Part shown: piece by piece, positions 1 through 7,104 of the stretch
Layout of the letters: each line of letters opens with the position of its first letter
Numbering within the stretch: position 1 is the stretch's first letter
Source: CAUZRD01 sp963582255
Lineage (GTDB): Bacteria; Pseudomonadota; Alphaproteobacteria; Rhizobiales; TMED25
Direction of reading: 5' to 3'
DNA: 11,402 nucleotides
Assembly (NCBI GenBank): GCA_963582255.1
Contig: CAUZRD010000061.1
Span: forward strand, 1-11,402
The notes under the pieces: generated by a model
The model's input: only the letters and a program-made list of their open reading frames with translations
What the model was told of the DNA's origin: nothing
Databases searched by the model: none
Program-made: the position numbers and the translations under genes

Positions 1-836
1 CGAAAACCGGTGGTCAGGTCACTCATTTCTGGCAGGTTCCTGCACCCGGCACTCGGGTAATCCAAATTGGTATCGATCCGAGTGATCTAGGCCGCAACTA
101 TCCAAATCCAGTGTCATTAGCAGCTGATGCAAAAGTGGCGCTTGAAATGCTCACCGCAGCGGTTGAACATAGCAACAATAATGCCCGTTGGGTTGATGAA
201 TGTCAGAAGAAAGTATCCGTCTGGCGCCAGAGTGCAAACGAACATCGTCATTCAAACGCATCTCCCATCCGCCCCGAGCGCTGGATGAAAGAACTGGGCG
301 ACGCTATGCCTGAAAATGCACTGGTTGTATCAGATACAGGTCACACCGCTATGTGGGCGGTCCAACAGCTTTGGGTTGACCATACCAATTGGGATTTCAT
401 TCGCTGTGCCGGCTCTCTTGGGTGGGGTTTTCCTGCAGCAATCGGCGCCAAATGCGCTGTACCCGACCGTCCAGTCATCTGCGTTACCGGCGATGGCGGG
501 CTCTGGTATCACTTCACCGAGCTTGAAACAGCGGTCCGCTGCAACATTCCGACTGTTACCATCGTCAACAACAACAATGCGCTCAATCAGGAATTCAATA
601 TCTTTACCGCGGCCTATGACGGCAAACCTTCTGAAAAGTGGACCGACATGTGGCATTTCAACAAGGTAAGCTTCGCCAAGCTAGCTGAAGATATGGGCGC
701 TCTAGGAATTCGCGTTGAACAACCTGATGAGCTAGGCAGTGCCATTCAGACCGCGGTTAACTCCAACCGACCGACAGTTATTGAAGTGGTTGGTGATATA
801 GATGCAATGGCACCGACAGCCTGGATAAAAAAATAA
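1..836 (+). CDS. Thiamine-diphosphate-dependent enzyme, C-terminal part (acetolactate synthase-like), 5' truncated
   Basis: The reading frame is open from base 3 to the TAA at 834-836, giving 277 visible residues; the N-terminal PYR domain lies outside the window. An in-frame GTG at 111 is internal, because the frame upstream of it reads as sensible middle-domain protein. The C-terminal TPP-binding domain is clear: GDGG at 489-500 begins the ThDP/Mg motif, which ends about 25 residues later in a run of four Asn (567-578). The stretch SLGWGFPAAIGAK upstream of GDGG is typical of the superfamily. Members decarboxylate or ligate 2-oxo acids (acetolactate synthase, benzoylformate decarboxylase, glyoxylate carboligase, sulfoacetaldehyde acetyltransferase); I cannot choose among them without the N-terminus. 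A 2-oxo acid substrate would suit a catabolic neighbourhood. It converges with the hydrolase at 916-1761 and is followed by a hairpin at 851-892. Confidence 0.9.
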   Translation, partial: KTGGQVTHFWQVPAPGTRVIQIGIDPSDLGRNYPNPVSLAADAKVALEMLTAAVEHSNNNARWVDECQKKVSVWRQSANEHRHSNASPIRPERWMKELGDAMPENALVVSDTGHTAMWAVQQLWVDHTNWDFIRCAGSLGWGFPAAIGAKCAVPDRPVICVTGDGGLWYHFTELETAVRCNIPTVTIVNNNNALNQEFNIFTAAYDGKPSEKWTDMWHFNKVSFAKLAEDMGALGIRVEQPDELGSAIQTAVNSNRPTVIEVVGDIDAMAPTAWIKK

Positions 837-850
837 ACTGAACCTACCTA

Positions 851-892
851 CCCGCGCGGCAAGCCAATATCTATATCAGGCAGCCGCGCGGG
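851..892. terminator. GC-rich hairpin between convergent genes, possible bidirectional terminator
   Basis: A perfect 10-bp inverted repeat (CCCGCGCGGC at 851-860, GCCGCGCGGG at 883-892) encloses a 22-nt loop. The loop can add a further GCC/GGC pairing (863-865 with 879-881). It lies between the stop of the TPP enzyme and the stop of the leftward hydrolase. No T-tract follows directly on the plus strand. On the minus strand a T-rich stretch (complement of the A-run ending the TPP gene) starts more than 10 nt after the stem. It is therefore a strong structure but an imperfect intrinsic terminator. Confidence 0.55.
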
Positions 893-915
893 AGACATGA
901 AATGGACCTCACTAA

Positions 916-1761
916 TCAAGCCGAAGCTTCGACGCTTTTGATAAATTTCGCATAGGCGCCAGCAATCTCATCTTCAAGTTTATTCCAATCCGGCCAGCCA
1001 ACCAAATCGGCATCAACATCCTCAATTGGCAGGCGGTATATCTGGCTACCATTGATCATCTGATGGGCGATCTCACCTGATCGTGATGAGTGGGTATTAT
1101 CATTACCTGGAATAATTAGTGTTGGCACTTTGATCGTTCCAAGCTGGGCTTCGGTCACGCCCATAACAGGCAATGAGGCACCGGCTAGGAATTTATCAAG
1201 TAGATTTGACTGAACTGCGATGAAATCACGCGGATCCATCGCCATCAGCTGATCACGGATCTGTGGATTTATCGAAATGTACTCGACAAACCTATCGGTG
1301 GCACACACCGCCTCCATTCCACCCCGTTCGGCGGTTTCGATATAAACCCGATAGTAGTTCTGCGGCAAACGCTTGGCGGCGAAATCACCGCCTGTCACAC
1401 GCATCGCAATCAAGCCCTTAAGGTCGTTTGGATAGCGCAGCGCAAAATTAATCGCCGTGCGTGCGCCTGAAGATGCACCAGAAATATAGGCCGGCAAGAG
1501 ACCTAGATGATCAAGCAGCGCGTGCATCTCATCCGCCCACACACCCTCCTCGGTGTCCTTATCTTCAAGTCGCATATCTGCAGCTCCAGTATTACGCCTA
1601 TCATGCATAAAAACCCGAAAGCCATGAGCGGCAAGCTTTTCACCAAAGCCACGCATCTCAAGATAACCACGCCTCCCTCCCGGCATCACCGTAACAACCG
1701 GCCCATCAACTCCGATAATTTCATAAACAGTTTTCACACCGTCAATTTCAATACGAGCCAC
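916..1761 (-). CDS. Alpha/beta hydrolase fold protein
   Basis: A 281-residue protein of normal length for a single-domain alpha/beta hydrolase, probably cytoplasmic, with no signal peptide. The start is GTG at 1761, preceded by GGGGAG with a 6-nt spacer. The oxyanion-side motif PGGRRG is at residues 27-32. The nucleophile elbow is G-A-S-S-G with Ser97. The strand before the acid reads PTLIIPGNDNTH, making Asp221 the likely acid. No histidine occurs after His233, so the usual catalytic His near the C-terminus is missing; that place holds a GWPDW...LED segment instead. Either a relative of a divergent subfamily or an altered triad is possible; substrate unknown. It lies 70 bp downstream of the EamA permease on the same strand and is probably co-transcribed with it. 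Confidence 0.85.
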   Translation of the reverse strand: MARIEIDGVKTVYEIIGVDGPVVTVMPGGRRGYLEMRGFGEKLAAHGFRVFMHDRRNTGAADMRLEDKDTEEGVWADEMHALLDHLGLLPAYISGASSGARTAINFALRYPNDLKGLIAMRVTGGDFAAKRLPQNYYRVYIETAERGGMEAVCATDRFVEYISINPQIRDQLMAMDPRDFIAVQSNLLDKFLAGASLPVMGVTEAQLGTIKVPTLIIPGNDNTHSSRSGEIAHQMINGSQIYRLPIEDVDADLVGWPDWNKLEDEIAGAYAKFIKSVEASA

Positions 1762-1831
1762 CTCTATCTCCCCAATGTTTGAATCTATTGTTATCTATCA
1801 TTTATTAAACCCCAACCCATGCCCAGTGAAT

Positions 1832-2806
1832 TTAGGGCCAACGAAGCTGAAGGTATGCTAAAATCTGCGGCGACAACGGCAAAAAATCTAAAACTACATC
1901 GATCGAAAGAGTAACCATGACGATGCCAAGGACGGACAAACCCATTCCCACTAAAACCGGAATGCCAAGGACTTCATGGTCCCGGTTAAGCAGCCAGCTG
2001 AAAAACACGCGAAATATTCCAGATGTACGCTGGATAGGTAAAACTACTGTCACTGGTGCTAGCGCAAGCGAGATAAAAAGAAGCATTTGTGACATGAAAA
2101 CTAAAACGCCAGTCGCGACAAACCATTTGGCCGTCTTCAAATCCAAAGTGCGTATGTCAGTACGATTTCGTGGCAAGAGAAAGAGGCACGCGACAAAAAT
2201 TGCAGCAGCGCAATAAGCGGTGAAGCCAGCCGCGACTGCCTCGCGTACACCACCATCTCCAATACCAAATCGTATCAGAATTGGGCTGAGACCAAAAGCA
2301 CAAGCACAAACCAGTCCCCAAAAATATCCGTCGATATAATCCAATCTCTGCCCAGCTCTAGTTATTACCTCACCAGATTTAATCCGCCCATAAAGGACCA
2401 AAAGAGGCGCGATTAAGATCAGCATAATCCCGCCCATCCTCAGCGGTGTTACATACTCATCCAAAAATATCAGGGCCAGGGAAAGTGTGACTAGGACGCC
2501 CAATTGCACAATTGGCCCTGATTGAGCTGCGCCAACAGCGCGCGCCGCCCGGTATGTAGAATAACGGCCAAGTACGAAATGAACTATACCTGCAGCCGAA
2601 AACCAGCCAACAGACTCAAGAGACTGTGCTTGCAGTGCTCCATACGATCCAAACAGCAATGCACCGAAAGCAAAAAGAGGTACCCCGGCAAAAACAGTGA
2701 TAACGATCGCCTGGAATAATGAGCCGCTCAACACACCACGCCGGGCAGTGGCAATATTCAGCCCAAATAATGTCGCCGATAGGAGAGCAAGCGCCGCCCC
2801 CAACAT
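1832..2806 (-). CDS. EamA/DMT-superfamily permease, 10 TM segments
   Basis: The 324-residue protein consists almost wholly of hydrophobic helices, about ten. Approximate spans are 3-20, 31-52, 66-82, 96-115, 122-140, 159-180, 188-211, 227-247, 249-268 and 282-303. This is the two-fold repeat of five helices seen in drug/metabolite transporters of the EamA family. The second half ends with the typical layout of a Pro-rich helix (PVTVVLPIQRTSG), a short charged turn with Asp-His-Glu, and a Gly-rich last helix. A roughly 20-residue tail follows the last helix. The start ATG at 2804-2806 has AGAGGA upstream with good spacing. Family members export amino acids, metabolites or toxic compounds across the inner membrane; the substrate cannot be read here. 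It heads a probable two-gene leftward unit with the hydrolase at 916-1761 and is divergent from the MDR gene. Confidence 0.88.
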   Translation of the reverse strand: MLGAALALLSATLFGLNIATARRGVLSGSLFQAIVITVFAGVPLFAFGALLFGSYGALQAQSLESVGWFSAAGIVHFVLGRYSTYRAARAVGAAQSGPIVQLGVLVTLSLALIFLDEYVTPLRMGGIMLILIAPLLVLYGRIKSGEVITRAGQRLDYIDGYFWGLVCACAFGLSPILIRFGIGDGGVREAVAAGFTAYCAAAIFVACLFLLPRNRTDIRTLDLKTAKWFVATGVLVFMSQMLLFISLALAPVTVVLPIQRTSGIFRVFFSWLLNRDHEVLGIPVLVGMGLSVLGIVMVTLSIDVVLDFLPLSPQILAYLQLRWP

Positions 2807-3033
2807 ATCTTAAGTCCTCTGCCGGATAGGGTTTGTGATTTGTAGTAAAACACTTGCGGGCATAGTTCTTTTCACAAAGTTTGGATAAAACGGCGGTATA
2901 GCACGCAAGCTTCCTTCACATCATACCCTTATGACAAGCTTTATAAGAGAAGACTTGTGTCATGCTGGGCATTAGGTTTCATAATAGCACACGCAAAAAT
3001 ACCAACAGTGGCTGTATGATGAAGGAACATTCC
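2807..3033. promoter_or_regulatory. Divergent intergenic region between permease and MDR oxidoreductase
   Basis: This 227-bp AT-rich spacer must carry promoters for both the leftward permease unit and the rightward catabolic run. The best plus-strand candidate is GTGTCA (2957-2962) with a 17-nt spacer to CATAAT (2980-2985), which would leave a leader of about 45 nt before the ATG at 3034; the match is weak. Short dyads are present near 2929-2960: CTTAT/ATAAG, and ACAAG/CTTGT 15 nt apart. They could be operator half-sites. I found no convincing sigma-70 promoter for the leftward gene. Confidence 0.4.
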
Positions 3034-4014
3034 ATGAAAGCATTCAAAGTACGCACCGAGTCTGGGGTAACCGTACTTGAAGCAGTAGAAATCGACATAC
3101 CAAAAGTCGGCCGTGGAGAAATCAAACTGAGGGTCCATGCGGCTGGTCTTAATCGCGGTGAATTTATCGTTGGCGGAGTTATGCACGGAGGAACTGACAA
3201 GCCCGGCGGGACCGAAGCCGCCGGTGAAGTCGTGGAAATTGGCCAAGATGTGAGTGGCATCGCGATTGGCGAACGCATCATGGGCAGGGTTTTTGGAACT
3301 CAGGGGGGAGCATTTGCTGAATTTGCGGTTATGCAGGTTCATCAAGCAATGCCTATTCCAGACCAATTCAGTTTTGAAGAGGCTGCCGCTACGCCGTCCA
3401 GCTTTATGGCTGCTTATGATGCGGTCTTAAGCGGCGGGAAGCTTGCCAAGGGCGACTCAATGCTGGTGACTGCAGCAAGTTCAGCTGTCGGTGTCGCCTC
3501 GATCCAAATCGCCCATGCCATCGGCGCCCAGACGGTCGGTACAACAGGCTCTCCCAATAAGATCGAACGACTGGAAGCGATCGGCCTCAACACTGGTATT
3601 GTTACCCTCACTCCAAATTTTTCTGCTAAAGTGCGCAAGATTTATCCTGGGGGGATGGCGCTGGCGATCAACTGCGCTGGCGGATCGTATTTTAATGAAT
3701 GTTTGGCATGCCTCTCTCATTCTGGTCGTCTAGCAATTGTAGGTTATCTCGATGGCATTCGATCTTGCGAAGTCGACCTGCGTGAGCTGCATGCCAATTG
3801 CCACGTTGTCTTCGGCATCTCAAACGGCAGGCGCTCTCCAACCCAACATGAAGAGACGGTCGTTGGATTTAAGCGAGACGTATTACCGCTGATGCAAAGC
3901 GGTGCCCTGAAACCATTTATCGATCAGGTGTTTCCATTTGCAGACCTGCCCGCTGCCAAACAGCATATGGAATCAAACAATCAGGTTGGTAAGATCGTTG
4001 TACGGATGGACTAG
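3034..4014 (+). CDS. Zinc-free MDR family oxidoreductase (quinone oxidoreductase/zeta-crystallin-like)
   Basis: A 326-residue protein; the frame stays open upstream to an ATG at 2962. I prefer ATG 3034 because AAGGAA lies 6 nt before it and the family begins like this (MKAFKV...). The GroES-like N-terminal domain covers about residues 1-125 (VHAAGLNRGEF at 35-44). A Rossmann domain follows, with LVTAASSAVGVASIQIA at 144-160 replacing the usual AASSGVG NADP(H) loop, then IVGY at 235-238. The zinc ligands of alcohol dehydrogenases are absent, so the likely reaction is NADPH-dependent reduction of a quinone, enone or enoyl group. It is the first gene of the rightward run, 89 bp ahead of the beta-hydroxyacid dehydrogenase, and probably acts on an unsaturated or carbonyl pathway intermediate. 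The exact substrate is unknown. Confidence 0.88.
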   Translation: MKAFKVRTESGVTVLEAVEIDIPKVGRGEIKLRVHAAGLNRGEFIVGGVMHGGTDKPGGTEAAGEVVEIGQDVSGIAIGERIMGRVFGTQGGAFAEFAVMQVHQAMPIPDQFSFEEAAATPSSFMAAYDAVLSGGKLAKGDSMLVTAASSAVGVASIQIAHAIGAQTVGTTGSPNKIERLEAIGLNTGIVTLTPNFSAKVRKIYPGGMALAINCAGGSYFNECLACLSHSGRLAIVGYLDGIRSCEVDLRELHANCHVVFGISNGRRSPTQHEETVVGFKRDVLPLMQSGALKPFIDQVFPFADLPAAKQHMESNNQVGKIVVRMD

Positions 4015-4024
4015 AGGCACTGGC

Positions 4025-4047
4025 GTAGCCGGCCTAACTCCGGCTAC
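4025..4047 (+). other. Intercistronic hairpin downstream of the MDR gene
   Basis: GTAGCCGG (4025-4032) and CCGGCTAC (4040-4047) form a perfect 8-bp stem with a 7-nt loop. It starts 10 nt after the MDR stop. No T-run follows, so it is more likely an RNA-stabilising or processing element, or a weak attenuator, than a full intrinsic terminator. Confidence 0.5.
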
Positions 4048-4103
4048 AACAATAAATTGTGGGCCCTTTGGCCAGCGACTAATAAAAACTAAGGAGATTC
4101 AAT

Positions 4104-5024
4104 ATGGCCGATAAGGTTGGTATCGTAGGCATGGGCCTAATGGGACAGTCTTTCATTCTAAATTTGAGAAAATCGCAATTTATGGTGCAGGGGTTCGATG
4201 TAGACCCCGCACGTATGGACGATTTGAAACAACAAGGCGGCCATCCGGTCGATTCGCCCGCAGCAGCCGTAAAAGATGTAGACTGCGTTATTACCTCACT
4301 GCCGACTAGTGAAATTGCTCGTGAGGTTGTATTTGGTAGTAACGGCATAGCAGAAGGAGCAAAAGAGGGCCTTTTTGTTTGTGATACTACCACATCGCGC
4401 CCTGAAGATTCTGAGCGGCTTTTCACTGATCTTCAAGCGCGTGGGGTTCGCTACATGGATTCCTGTGTCAGCGGCACCAGCACGATGGCACGCAATGGTG
4501 ATCTGATCGTCATTGCTGGCGGGCTTGAGGAAGATTTCAATGCCTGCAAGCATGTGTTTGAAGGATTTAGCCGCGCCCACTACTACATGGGACCAGCCGG
4601 TTCAGGCGCCCGCACAAAACTGGTTATTAATCTTATTCTAGCCGGCAATCGTTTCGCTCTTGCCGAAGGTTTGGTGATGGGCGAGAAGGCTGGTTTGGAA
4701 GCCAACAATCTTTTAAATGTGCTTCAAGACGGTGCCTGTATGTCTAAGACCATGCGCGATAAGGGACCAAAAATGCTCAACGCTGACTACTCCAAAGAAG
4801 GCCAGGTCAAAACATCAATAAAAGACAATCGGCTAATGATCGAGATGGGACAGAAGCTAGGATCCCCTACTTTACTTACCTCCACTCTGTCTCAGGTCAT
4901 GCAGGCCGCTCTTGAAAAGGGTTACTCGGAAAAAGATACCGTATCGTTTTTTGAGATTCTTCGTGGCATGGCAGGACTTGAGGAACGCGAGGGTATCGAT
5001 GACGTCCCATTTGGGAAAAAATAG
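4104..5024 (+). CDS. NAD(P)-dependent beta-hydroxyacid dehydrogenase (3-hydroxyisobutyrate dehydrogenase family)
   Basis: A 306-residue cytoplasmic enzyme of the usual family length. ATG 4104 follows AAGGAG with a 7-nt spacer. The N-terminal Rossmann fold has GMGLMG at residues 9-14 and an acidic residue after the second strand (GFDVD, 30-34). The substrate-binding motif DSCVSGTSTMARNG (119-132) corresponds to the family's D-x-PVSGG signature, with Thr in place of the second Gly. The catalytic Lys is K172 in GARTKLVINL, and the C-terminal KD motif is at 240-241. The family interconverts beta-hydroxy acids and semialdehydes (3-hydroxyisobutyrate, tartronate semialdehyde, succinic semialdehyde). 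In this cluster it probably handles a small semialdehyde released by upstream hydrolysis or decarboxylation; that role is inference. Confidence 0.9.
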   Translation: MADKVGIVGMGLMGQSFILNLRKSQFMVQGFDVDPARMDDLKQQGGHPVDSPAAAVKDVDCVITSLPTSEIAREVVFGSNGIAEGAKEGLFVCDTTTSRPEDSERLFTDLQARGVRYMDSCVSGTSTMARNGDLIVIAGGLEEDFNACKHVFEGFSRAHYYMGPAGSGARTKLVINLILAGNRFALAEGLVMGEKAGLEANNLLNVLQDGACMSKTMRDKGPKMLNADYSKEGQVKTSIKDNRLMIEMGQKLGSPTLLTSTLSQVMQAALEKGYSEKDTVSFFEILRGMAGLEEREGIDDVPFGKK

Positions 5025-5338
5025 GTAAAGGGGCCCACTAAATAAACAACTGGCTAAAAAGAAGAAAACGATGCAATGCAAAAAAGTGACTCCAATGCTG
5101 CAAACTGTTTAAACATGGATCATATCCTCCCCGGTTAGCAGATTGATGACCACTATCGCTCTGGCAACATTGTAAAAATCTGAACAATGCCGGATAACGA
5201 GCTAATACATGCTCATAAGATCATGCTGGATGCGGTGGCCAGACACATCCAGCTGACTAATCACCGTCTGTTACCATCAACCAATTAAGCAAGCAGAAGC
5301 AACGAGACTAACCGCAGTCGAAGAATAGATGGACGAAA
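5025..5338 (+). pseudogene. Gene-poor 314-bp gap with possible remnant of a GntR/FCD-type regulator (5187-5288)
   Basis: No intact gene is visible. One reading frame, from ATG 5187 to TAA 5286-5288 (33 codons), contains HAHKIMLDAV directly joined to ARHIQLTNHRLL. As I remember the family, these resemble two parts of the last helices of the FCD ligand-binding domain of FadR-subfamily GntR regulators (EHxxxxDAV ... HIxxT). About 15 residues would be missing between them. The same frame is interrupted by stops further upstream (5136, 5181). A decayed local regulator would fit the place, beside a catabolic operon, but the match is short and from memory. The rest of the gap shows no convincing promoter or terminator. 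Confidence 0.25.
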
Positions 5339-5763
5339 ATGAAACGAAAAACTCTTCAGGGCACTTGGCAAAAAGAGCGTAGCTTCTCTCCTGCTGTCAT
5401 TACCGAAAATATTGGGAAACTATCTGGGTTGCGGGACACGGCGGATTGTTCGACACATCAGGTAAAATGTTGAGGGCTGATTTTGAAGCACAGACCCGCC
5501 AGTCATTCGCTAATCTTGCCGAAATTCTGGGGCGTGCAAATGCCCAACTCAGCGATATAGTCACAATGATGGTCCATATAGCCGACACCCGCTATGTCGA
5601 CCGCTTTATCGAATTGCGGCATGAATTTTTCGCCGTTGACAGTTTACCCGCAAGCACCCTGATCACCACAACAGGGTTTGCAAAACCAGAAATGCTGATC
5701 GAAATCACACCAATCGCTGTTATCAGCGAGTCAAGAGCAATAATTCATCATGATCTCCAATGA
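5339..5763 (+). pseudogene. RidA/YjgF/UK114-family gene interrupted by a one-base frameshift
   Basis: From ATG 5339 the frame reads MKRKTLQG, then SFSPAVITENIGK, a typical RidA N-terminus. It then runs out of family sequence at the AAA of 5417-5419 and meets TGA at 5471-5473 after 44 codons. The adjacent frame takes over exactly there (TIWVAGHGG, then FEAQTRQSFANLAEILGRA) and continues to TGA 5761-5763. Joined, they make about 141 residues, close to the family's usual 130. One missing base, most simply an A in GGGAAAC, explains it. The family hydrolyses enamines/imines, and its subgroups include 2-aminomuconate deaminase. The position of the RidA catalytic Arg reads PAST rather than PARS, so classical imine deaminase activity is doubtful. 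The last 14 bases overlap the M20 gene. It may be a true pseudogene or a sequencing/assembly error. Confidence 0.85.
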
Positions 5764-7024
5764 ATTTAGCCATGCTGCAAAATATATAACCTACGAAACG
5801 GTGCGCAATACACTCATGGAAATGGTTGATATAGCCAGCCCAACAGGCGATGAGGCCAACATGGCGCACTATATCACAGACCGGCTTACCAGTGCCGGGA
5901 TAGGAAATATATTACAGGACGTTGATGAAAACCGTCCTAACGCTGTCGGCATTATAGACGGCACTGGCGAAGGCTATAATCTTCTATTTACCGGCCATAT
6001 GGACACATCTTACCGCGGCGATGAAGATTATCTGGTTGGGGATGGGTTCAAAGCCACTGCGGTAGAGCGTGACGGCTGGATCTGGGGCCTTGGTTCGATG
6101 AACATGAAAAGCGGGCTTGCCTCAGCTCTTGTGGCCATGGAGGCTATCGCTCGTTCCGGAATCAAGCTTAAGGGAGATCTGTCTTATGGCGGTGTTGTCG
6201 GAGAAATTGAGAAGGCGCCGATTGAAGAATTTAAAGGCCTCGAATATTCCGGCTACGGTGCGGGCAGTAAATATTTAGTAACCCATGGAATTACCGCAGA
6301 TTTCGCGATTTTAGCCGAACCAACGGGCCTTCGTATTTGTACCGCCAATATGGGCTGTCTGTGGGCACGTATAACCGTTAGAGGCACAGTTGCTCATTCC
6401 GCTTTCCCGAGAAAACCCAACCATGTGAACGCCATTGAGCTCATGTCCAAGTTACAAGACGACATTGCCGGTTGGATCCAAAACTATGAAGCCACCCATA
6501 AGGCTATGGGTGAACATCCTAACGTCACGGTTGCTGCCATTCGTGGCGGCGATCCTTGGCGCCTTGCCCGCAATCCATATGGATGCAGCCTTTATCTCGA
6601 TATAAGGACTCTACCTGGCCAATCAGCAGAAAAAATTAAGCGTAGCCTGCGCAGGCTATTGGTCGCGTTTTCTGAGCGCACAGACACACAAGTACCAGAA
6701 CTCTATTTCTACGTAACTGATCCGGCGATGCAGATTGCTGAAGATTTACCGATCGTTGATGCATTAGGCAAGGCACAAACCCAGATTACCGGTGAACGTC
6801 CCACCTCAATTATCCGCCGGCCCGGCGCCGATGGGGTACATTTTACATCATATGGAGTGCCTTGCGCAGTCTTTGGTCCCGCAGGCCGCCTTCATCCCGA
6901 CCATGCAAGCAAGGCCATGCATGCGATTGGTGAGCATACCTCGATCGACGATCTTTTGACTGCTGCAAATATCTATCTTGCCACTGCCCTGGATATATGT
7001 AATCGGCCAGCACCTGATAGTTAA
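5750..7024 (+). CDS. M20-family metallohydrolase (ArgE/DapE/carboxypeptidase G2-like deacylase)
   Basis: A 424-residue protein of normal M20 length. Metal site: H83 and D85 in TGHMDTS; the next motif reads GSMNMKSG, with Asn118 where the bridging Asp of DMK normally sits. The catalytic glutamate region is GEIEK (E152 and E154 instead of the usual adjacent EE). E190 is in LAEPTGL, and the final His ligand is probably H391 in AMHAIGEH. The dimerisation-domain His is H216 (VAHSAFP). The family cleaves amide bonds of N-acyl amino acids and related amides using one or two zinc ions. ATG 5750 overlaps the RidA gene by 14 bp and has no good Shine-Dalgarno site, so translation probably depends on coupling to RidA. 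In the pathway it may hydrolyse an amide or N-formyl intermediate; that is inference. Confidence 0.9.
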   Translation: MISNEFSHAAKYITYETVRNTLMEMVDIASPTGDEANMAHYITDRLTSAGIGNILQDVDENRPNAVGIIDGTGEGYNLLFTGHMDTSYRGDEDYLVGDGFKATAVERDGWIWGLGSMNMKSGLASALVAMEAIARSGIKLKGDLSYGGVVGEIEKAPIEEFKGLEYSGYGAGSKYLVTHGITADFAILAEPTGLRICTANMGCLWARITVRGTVAHSAFPRKPNHVNAIELMSKLQDDIAGWIQNYEATHKAMGEHPNVTVAAIRGGDPWRLARNPYGCSLYLDIRTLPGQSAEKIKRSLRRLLVAFSERTDTQVPELYFYVTDPAMQIAEDLPIVDALGKAQTQITGERPTSIIRRPGADGVHFTSYGVPCAVFGPAGRLHPDHASKAMHAIGEHTSIDDLLTAANIYLATALDICNRPAPDS

Positions 7025-7066
7025 ACTAAATAGCTGTTCCAAGTTTCGCTACCATTTAGAAGGAAA

Positions 7067-7084
7067 GGCGGAGATTCATCCGCC
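7067..7084 (+). promoter_or_regulatory. Small hairpin between a distant Shine-Dalgarno site and the CMD gene start
   Basis: GGCGGA (7067-7072) and TCCGCC (7079-7084) form a perfect 6-bp stem with a 6-nt loop. AAGGA lies at 7060-7064 and an ATG at 7090. The linear spacing of 25 nt is too long for initiation. With the hairpin folded only 7 unpaired nucleotides remain, which is a normal spacing. It could also simply be a structured leader. Confidence 0.4.
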
Positions 7085-7104
7085 CAAACATGGGAAACGA
7101 TCAC

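Noticed and set aside
111..836. GTG 111 as a genuine start of the TPP enzyme
   Set aside because: The frame upstream to base 3 encodes plausible middle-domain sequence, so the gene simply begins outside the window.
1917..2216. Plus-strand open frame inside the permease gene
   Set aside because: It is antisense to a clear 10-TM protein and has no recognisable domain.
2962..3033. Upstream ATG 2962 as the MDR gene start
   Set aside because: The extra 24 residues are unlike the family, and ATG 3034 has a well-spaced AAGGAA.
5410..5425. Programmed -1 ribosomal frameshift in RidA
   Set aside because: The zero-frame codons GGG AAA shift to TGG GAA, giving poor re-pairing, and no slippery heptamer is in the right phase.
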